Part shown: piece by piece, positions 59,291 through 64,000 of the stretch | Layout: the number at the start of each line of letters is the position of its first letter | How positions within the stretch are numbered: position 1 is the stretch's first letter | Assembly: GCA_965219705.1 (NCBI GenBank) | Contig: OZ244789.1 | Coordinates: 1,674,001-1,738,000 of the forward strand | Reading direction: 5' to 3' | Source of the DNA: JAJECS01 sp965219705 | GTDB taxonomy: Bacteria > Chloroflexota > UBA11872 | Length of the DNA: 64,000 bases | Notes under the pieces: model-generated | The model's input: only the letters and a program-made list of their open reading frames with translations | Told to the model about the DNA's origin: nothing | Database searches by the model: none | Position numbers and translations under genes: made by a program

Positions 59291-59622
59291 ATCGCGGGCA
59301 TCGCGGATTGAGTCAGGCTGTCAAACCGCGATGCGCCCCGCCAATGCTCGGGTGATGTGGAACGCTCGAGGCGGTGGTCAAAGAGCGATGCTGTTTTCGT
59401 CACCTGGCCATCCGTACCAAGCGCCCCTGCGGAGATTGAGTTTTACGCGACAGGTCAGCGAGTACACGCCCGCTCCGACGGGATCACACAGGACCGGTAG
59501 GACAGGGATCTTTTCCGAAGCGTCATAGCTCGATGGTCACCATGCGCGCCGAGTGCCAACACTGCGGGACCGGGCTCCTGTATACGCGGTGACACCCTCT
59601 CGAAGACCTGGCCATGAGCTGC
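59291..59622. other. Unassigned segment of the tRNA-flanked island
   Basis: About 330 bases without a convincing gene. A short frame near 59532 could encode MVTMRAECQHCGTGLL, which vaguely resembles the start of small zinc-ribbon proteins, but it ends at once. Nothing else was recognised. Confidence 0.4.
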
Positions 59623-60201
59623 CTAAGTCCGTGTCGAGTCAAAATTGATGCATTCCTCGCAGACGGACTTCGGCACCAACCCCCAGCGAATCATATAGTT
59701 GAACACGAAGCATCCAGCGCAGAAACCCAGAAATGCCTCGAGCGCGGCGAATACGGTCAGCACGGCTAGAACGGTGACTGCTGCCACCGACAATCCTGTG
59801 ACGAAGTGCAACACCAGTGCGGTCATTGAGAAGGCAAGTCCCACCGTTTGCGCAAATCGCTTGGGCGGCCCGGGCACAAGCTTTTGTTGAGCTATTCGCG
59901 GCGCGATCACCCTGGTTGCCAGCAGGCCCATTGGGCTCAACGTAGGGCCGGAGGCTACTCTGGCCAGAAAGCCATAGGCAAGGAGGAACATCAACCACGA
60001 CTGACCGGTCAGTATTATAATAAGAGATAGGGTGACTACCATTGCGGCTACGATCCTAGCGGCCACTTCGTTGACCGGACTGGGAAAGCTGAAGATATCG
60101 CGAAGCCGAGGCAGCAACCGTTCGCTAATGAGCTGAGTTAACACCGAACTAGGCTCGCTTTCTCCAGAAAGATACGCCATCCATGTATACCAAGGAATCA
60201 T
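59623..60201 (-). CDS. DUF4395-family membrane protein
   Basis: A 192-residue membrane protein. The N-terminus has a 40-residue cytoplasmic part, then about four helices. FSFPSPVNEVAARIVAAMVV, PKRFAQTVGLAFSM and the C-terminal EAFLGFCAGCFVFNYMI (with a CxxC-type pair) match DUF4395. Base composition is visibly less GC-rich than its neighbours (for example AGTATTATAATAAG inside the gene), suggesting acquisition. It is the only intact gene between the tRNA and its partial copy. DUF4395 proteins are often near thioredoxin or sulfur genes; none is here. Confidence 0.75.
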   Translation of the reverse strand: MIPWYTWMAYLSGESEPSSVLTQLISERLLPRLRDIFSFPSPVNEVAARIVAAMVVTLSLIIILTGQSWLMFLLAYGFLARVASGPTLSPMGLLATRVIAPRIAQQKLVPGPPKRFAQTVGLAFSMTALVLHFVTGLSVAAVTVLAVLTVFAALEAFLGFCAGCFVFNYMIRWGLVPKSVCEECINFDSTRT

Positions 60202-60584
60202 ACCACGGTTGACCTTCTGTGTTGTGGCAAACGTGAAGTTGGCCGGCGCATGTCAACACTACTCCGGCCTCAAGCAGCGCTGCTGGGCACACTTGTTCAG
60301 GGACGTTGATGAACTCAAAGCGTTGTGCCCTCAAGACACCGCCCTCTCAAGGCGGAGATCGCGGGTTCAAATCCCGCATGCCCTATCAGCGCCGTCCACT
60401 CCCGCCTTGCCCCAATTTGGGGCCGGCGAGCACAGGCCCTTCAACCGTCCAGGACATGCCGACGGTCCTGAAACGTCCCGCCCTTAACCCGCACGGTGCC
60501 CGGCAGGTCGCGCAGCGGCGCCAGTATGGAGCAAACAAGCGCAACCCCCGACGAGGCTGAGGCAAGGACGGTAATACGCCGGTC
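60202..60584. other. Spacer with the tRNA fragment
   Basis: About 380 bases between the DUF4395 gene and the surface protein gene. Apart from the tRNA copy at 60335-60385, nothing was recognised. Confidence 0.5.
60335..60385 (+). repeat. Partial copy of tRNA-Glu 3' end, probable attachment-site duplication
   Basis: 51 bases match tRNA-Glu positions 59019-59069 with one difference (G59053 is A60369, in the T-loop). It includes the anticodon arm, the T-arm and the 3' acceptor strand but no 5' acceptor or D-arm, so it is not a working tRNA. The layout fits the far attachment site of an element integrated at the tRNA 3' end. Confidence 0.85.
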
Positions 60585-63500
60585 CTACGTCAAACACACC
60601 GGGTAGTCGGGCCGCGCCGGGATGTTGCTGACCGGCAAGGGCGGCCCCAGGGTGATCCGCTCGAAGAAGCCCGCATCCGCCGCCGTGACGTTGCACCAGT
60701 AGAAGCCCAGGGCCTGGAAAGTGGCGATGTCCGGCACGTGCCGCCACTGCCCGAGCTGCGCGTCGTAGGCCAGGATGCGGTTGTCACCGCCGTCGAAGCG
60801 CCGCATCAGCATGTTCGGCTCCGGGAACTGGTCGTCGAGCGGAATGGAAAGGACGACCTGCACGGGGACGGTGAACTGCGAGTTCACGACGGCCCAGGGA
60901 ATCTGGTAGACAAACGGACTTGAGGGCGGTACCCAGCGGCGCACGATGCGGCCGTCGGATTCACGCCGGACGATCAGGTAAGTCTGGCCCAGGGTCTGAT
61001 CGCGGATGACGCCGGCCATGGCCACGCTGGCGCCGTCGGCGGAGATCGACCCTATGGCCAACTCGATTGAGGCCTCCGGCAGGTCATGGCGCTGGATCAA
61101 GAGACGGTTCCCCGGGAGTTCCGTGGCCGTGGCTGCCGAGGTGGCGCCGATCACGCCCTGCGGAGTGGTATGAGCTGGAGGAGTCGGTGGCCCGGATGGA
61201 CCGGCTGGACCGGCTGGGCCGGATGATCCGCCACCACGAGGAGACGGCGGTGGAGGAGGCGGAGGCGGCGGTGGTGGCGGCGGCCTAACCACGCTGCGGA
61301 CGGCGACAATGACCGTCACCGTCGCGGACTCGTGGACGCCGTCGGACGCTCGGTAGCTCCACGTATCGACACCGAGGAAGCCGGGATTGGGCGTGTAGGT
61401 GAACGAGTGGTCGGCTTCCAAATTCACGGAGCCGTCGCGGGGTTCGGAATGCCACGATACGGTCAGATCCCGGCCTTCGGGATCGAGGTCGGTGGCGAGC
61501 ACACGAATCACGATCGCTTCACCCGGTGCAGTTCTGGCCGTATCGGTGGTCGCCACGGGCGGCTCGTTGACGTCGGTGACGGTAATGGTGACGACAATGC
61601 TGTCACTCGCGTTCGACGGATCGGTCGCGGTCACGGTGACGGAGTAGGAAGTCTTGGATTCGTGGTCCAGTCGCGCGAATTTCCTAACGCGAATCTGGCC
61701 CGAATCGCCGTCCACGAAGAACGAGTCCCGGTCGCCCGCGGAGAGCGTGTAGGCCAGCCGGTCGTTGTCGGGGTCGGTGGCCGCCACCGGCGTGCCGACG
61801 CTGGCCTCCACGGGAGAGTTTTCGGCGATCTCGCGTGCCGCGTTGGGGTCACCAAACTCAGGCGGATCGTTCATGGTCGGCGCCGCCCGTACCTGGTGGT
61901 CGGACGCTTCCTGCTCACTCTTGCCCGCGCCGTGGCCGTCGGTGTACGAGGCCGTCGCCCGCAGATAGAAGTTCACGTCACCGGCAGCGGGCGTGTAGCG
62001 GCGGGACGTGGCCCCGTCGATCAAGGTCCAGTTGGCCTGGTTCTGCGACCGCTCCCAGGTCCACGACAGCGCGGTGATGCTGCCGTCGGGATCCGTTAGG
62101 GTCGCGGTCAGCTCGGTCCCAGCTTGCGGCTGTTGCGAGGAGAGGCTGACTGTCCCCGGCTCCTCGATATTTTCGATAGTGACGGCCACGCCCCGGTTGA
62201 CGGTGTTGAGCCCGTCGAAGGCCACCACGGTCACGCGGTAGTCGTTGTATCTTCGCGAATCCGTCGGATCCTCGAAGTCGGGTTGCCCGTCGAACCGGAG
62301 CACGCCGCTGTTGCTGATCGTGAAGGCGCTGTGGTCCGTCCCCGCCAGCGACCAGATGATGGTGTTGTTCTCGGGGTCATCCGCGCTATAGGTGGCCACA
62401 TCGCCGGTGCCGCCCTCCGTGTAGTTTTCGACGGTGGTCGGCCCGTCGACGACCGGCGGCTCGTTCACATCGGTCACGGTGATGGTCACGGTGATGGTGT
62501 CGTCGATCGCCGTGCTGGCATTGCCGTATATGTCTTTGCCGTCGTGGACCGACACGGTCACGCTATAGCTGGACCGGGCCTCATGGTTATAGGTCACGCC
62601 CGACTTGGTCTGGAGTTGTCCGGTGCTCGACATGACAGTGAAGCTGTTCGCGTCGGTCCCGCCCAAGCTGTAGGTGAGGCTGTCGTTTTCGGCGTCGGTG
62701 GCGGCGACCGGAGCGCCGATGTCCACGCCGCCACCGGAGTTCTCGGGCACGCTGCGGGCGCCAGTCTCGCTGGACGGGAACGCCGGCGGCTCGTTCACGT
62801 CGGTGACGGAGATGACGACCGTGATCGTGTCGTCCACCGTCGTGTCCGGTTGGCCCCCGGCATCCTTCCCGTCGTGGACCGACACAATCACGCTGTAGCT
62901 GGACTGGGCCTCGTGGTCATAGGTCACGCCCGACTTGGTCTGGAGCTGTCCGCTGCCCGCCGCGATGGTGAAGCTGTTCGCGTCGGTCCCGCTCAAGCTG
63001 TAGGTGAGGCTGTCGTTTTCAGCGTCGGTGGCGGCGACCGGAGCGCCGATGTTCACTCCGCCGGCGGAGTTCTCAAGCACGCTGCGGGCGCCGGTCTCGC
63101 TGGAGGGAAACGCCGGCGGCTCGTTGCTCCCTGGCTGAATTACGACCGGGACGTGCGGGTCGGAGTCGACGGCATAGTTCCCGACCGTGTCGCGAATGTG
63201 CGGCGTATGCGGACTGTCGGTCGGCCCGCTGATTGCCCACTCGGAATAGCCCGCTCCGAGTTGTTCGTCTGCCGCAATTGGCGTGTTGAGCGTCAAGGTC
63301 ACCGCGCTCCCGCTGATCGAGATGCCGGTTACTCGGTCCTTGAGGACCTTATCGATCGCCGTGTCCCGGAGGTAGAGACTGCGCGGCCGAAGTTGTGGCA
63401 CCGAGGTCTCGTCGAGCGTTCTGTCAAACGTCATCGTCACCTCGCTGCTGCCAGTTGTCGCGGTGGCGCTCACCAAGATGGGCCGGACGCCGTCCACCTT

Positions 63501-63998
63501 GTGACCGGCCTGTGGGCCCATCGCAACGCGGCCCGGCGCCCACACGCTGTCCGTGGCGTATCGAATCGTCCCTTGGCTGCGGTCGATCTCGCCGCTAGGA
63601 ACGCTTACGCCGTCCTCGTCGAGGTCATCCACGGCCACCGTATAGCGGAACGTCAGCGACGGCGTGCCCGAACCACTCGCATACCGTGCCTGCTTGGTGC
63701 TCCCGCCTATGGCAACGTCGAGCTTGGGAATCCCGGCCACCGTGACGGTCTCGCCGAACGTGACGGTGAAGTCGATCACGTCCTGGCGGCGAAACTCGTC
63801 ACGCACCGCGTAGGTCATGTCCGTCCCCGGGTCCGATGTCACCGTGACGGCGGTCGTGTGGTTGCGCGCCATCTGACTGGAGAGTTCCGCGGCGTTGTTG
63901 CTTGCCGTATCCCGGATCGGGTTTGCGCCCGTCCCGGTCGGCACGGCGTACGTCACCGTCACGGTGTCGCCCACGCCCACGGCCGAGGCGAGGGTCAA
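60585..63998 (-). CDS. Cadherin-repeat surface protein, C-terminal part (start outside window)
   Basis: At least 1137 residues, open to the window edge, so the N-terminus is missing. Order: SwmB/Ig-like repeats (GVGDTVTVTYAVPTG, FGETVTVAG), two near-identical 110-residue cadherin-like repeats (each starting NEPPAFPSSETGARS), two or three further cadherin/Ig repeats with DxNEPP or DxDxD calcium-type motifs, a bacterial cadherin-like domain (ATDLDPEGRDLTVSW), a run of 13 prolines, a GPAGPAGPSGPP segment and a ~200-residue C-terminal domain of unknown type. No LPXTG or membrane anchor is visible. Probably a secreted adhesin or matrix protein. Confidence 0.8.
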   Translation of the reverse strand: MTLASAVGVGDTVTVTYAVPTGTGANPIRDTASNNAAELSSQMARNHTTAVTVTSDPGTDMTYAVRDEFRRQDVIDFTVTFGETVTVAGIPKLDVAIGGSTKQARYASGSGTPSLTFRYTVAVDDLDEDGVSVPSGEIDRSQGTIRYATDSVWAPGRVAMGPQAGHKVDGVRPILVSATATTGSSEVTMTFDRTLDETSVPQLRPRSLYLRDTAIDKVLKDRVTGISISGSAVTLTLNTPIAADEQLGAGYSEWAISGPTDSPHTPHIRDTVGNYAVDSDPHVPVVIQPGSNEPPAFPSSETGARSVLENSAGGVNIGAPVAATDAENDSLTYSLSGTDANSFTIAAGSGQLQTKSGVTYDHEAQSSYSVIVSVHDGKDAGGQPDTTVDDTITVVISVTDVNEPPAFPSSETGARSVPENSGGGVDIGAPVAATDAENDSLTYSLGGTDANSFTVMSSTGQLQTKSGVTYNHEARSSYSVTVSVHDGKDIYGNASTAIDDTITVTITVTDVNEPPVVDGPTTVENYTEGGTGDVATYSADDPENNTIIWSLAGTDHSAFTISNSGVLRFDGQPDFEDPTDSRRYNDYRVTVVAFDGLNTVNRGVAVTIENIEEPGTVSLSSQQPQAGTELTATLTDPDGSITALSWTWERSQNQANWTLIDGATSRRYTPAAGDVNFYLRATASYTDGHGAGKSEQEASDHQVRAAPTMNDPPEFGDPNAAREIAENSPVEASVGTPVAATDPDNDRLAYTLSAGDRDSFFVDGDSGQIRVRKFARLDHESKTSYSVTVTATDPSNASDSIVVTITVTDVNEPPVATTDTARTAPGEAIVIRVLATDLDPEGRDLTVSWHSEPRDGSVNLEADHSFTYTPNPGFLGVDTWSYRASDGVHESATVTVIVAVRSVVRPPPPPPPPPPPPPSPRGGGSSGPAGPAGPSGPPTPPAHTTPQGVIGATSAATATELPGNRLLIQRHDLPEASIELAIGSISADGASVAMAGVIRDQTLGQTYLIVRRESDGRIVRRWVPPSSPFVYQIPWAVVNSQFTVPVQVVLSIPLDDQFPEPNMLMRRFDGGDNRILAYDAQLGQWRHVPDIATFQALGFYWCNVTAADAGFFERITLGPPLPVSNIPARPDYPVCLT
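62467..63126 (-). repeat. Two tandem 330-bp cadherin-repeat units
   Basis: Units 62797-63126 and 62467-62796 are each exactly 330 bases (110 codons) and nearly identical in DNA. Both carry the same NEPPAF start and the TDAENDSLTYSL core. The similarity indicates recent duplication within the gene. Confidence 0.8.
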
Positions 63999-64000
63999 CG

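Noticed and set aside
59532..59592. Tiny zinc-ribbon-like gene (MRAECQHCG)
   Set aside because: It ends after about 20 codons and has only one CxxC; too short to support.
60335..60385. Second functional tRNA-Glu
   Set aside because: The 5' acceptor strand and D-arm are missing, so no cloverleaf can form; it is a partial copy.

Overview
The window is GC-rich bacterial chromosome with densely packed genes. Many neighbours overlap by ATGA or GTGA, and GTG/TTG starts are common. No 16S rRNA or ribosomal-protein operon is present to fix taxonomy. The gene set (prfB next to ftsE-ftsX, a MoeA paired with a MoeA fused to a periplasmic-binding-like domain, a cytochrome-c-fused CtaC with CtaD/E/F/G, a lone groEL, a CaiB-type CoA transferase, Gfo/Idh and RraA-like enzymes) suggests an aerobic, probably Chloroflexota-like heterotroph. 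That placement is inference.

Layout. 0-1.8 kb: FtsH-like AAA+ metalloprotease (+). 1.8-2.3 kb: repeat-rich spacer. 2.3-7.8 kb (-): a TatA/B-like protein with a cysteine-bearing C-terminal domain, a tartrate/D-malate dehydrogenase, an alpha/beta hydrolase and a glycogen-debranching-type glucosidase. 7.9-17.1 kb (+): TauE/SafE exporter, CoA transferase, GNAT acetyltransferase, ilvE, rnc, smc and a PASTA-repeat membrane protein. 17.2-31 kb (-): core genes ctp, an ftsE-like gene, ftsX, ftsE, a gluzincin-type membrane protease, prfB with its programmed frameshift, secA, an iron alcohol dehydrogenase, dnaB, rplI and rho. 31.4-36.5 kb (+): caa3-type cytochrome oxidase (ctaC, D, E, F, then ctaG after a tandem repeat). 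36.6-40.8 kb: cupredoxin lipoprotein (-), primary sigma factor (+), a strong terminator, groEL (-) and a small unknown gene (-). 40.9-50.1 kb (+): moeA, moeA-PBP, comEA, comEC that continues in frame into proC, an RraA-like gene and a polytopic membrane protein. 50.5-58.8 kb: ddl (-), a degenerate SDR, a SLC13-type transporter with RCK_C domains, a Gfo/Idh oxidoreductase, a two-gene D-glutamate cyclase-like pair (+) and ffh (-).

58.9-60.4 kb is a small island. It has a tRNA-Glu(CTC), a 51-nt copy of that tRNA's 3' part 1.3 kb downstream, the 3' stump of a cobalamin adenosyltransferase gene and a lower-GC DUF4395 membrane protein. 60.6-64 kb (-) is the C-terminal part of a large cadherin-repeat surface protein whose start lies beyond the window.

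The most unusual items are the TatA/B-cysteine-domain fusion, the comEC-proC open frame, the ftsE-ftsX-ftsE-like trio, the tRNA-flanked island, and several families of short palindromic repeats, one of which supplies the stop/start junction of the D-glutamate cyclase-like pair. Several enzymes also carry substitutions at key residues (alpha/beta hydrolase, RNase III, SDR, cupredoxin).
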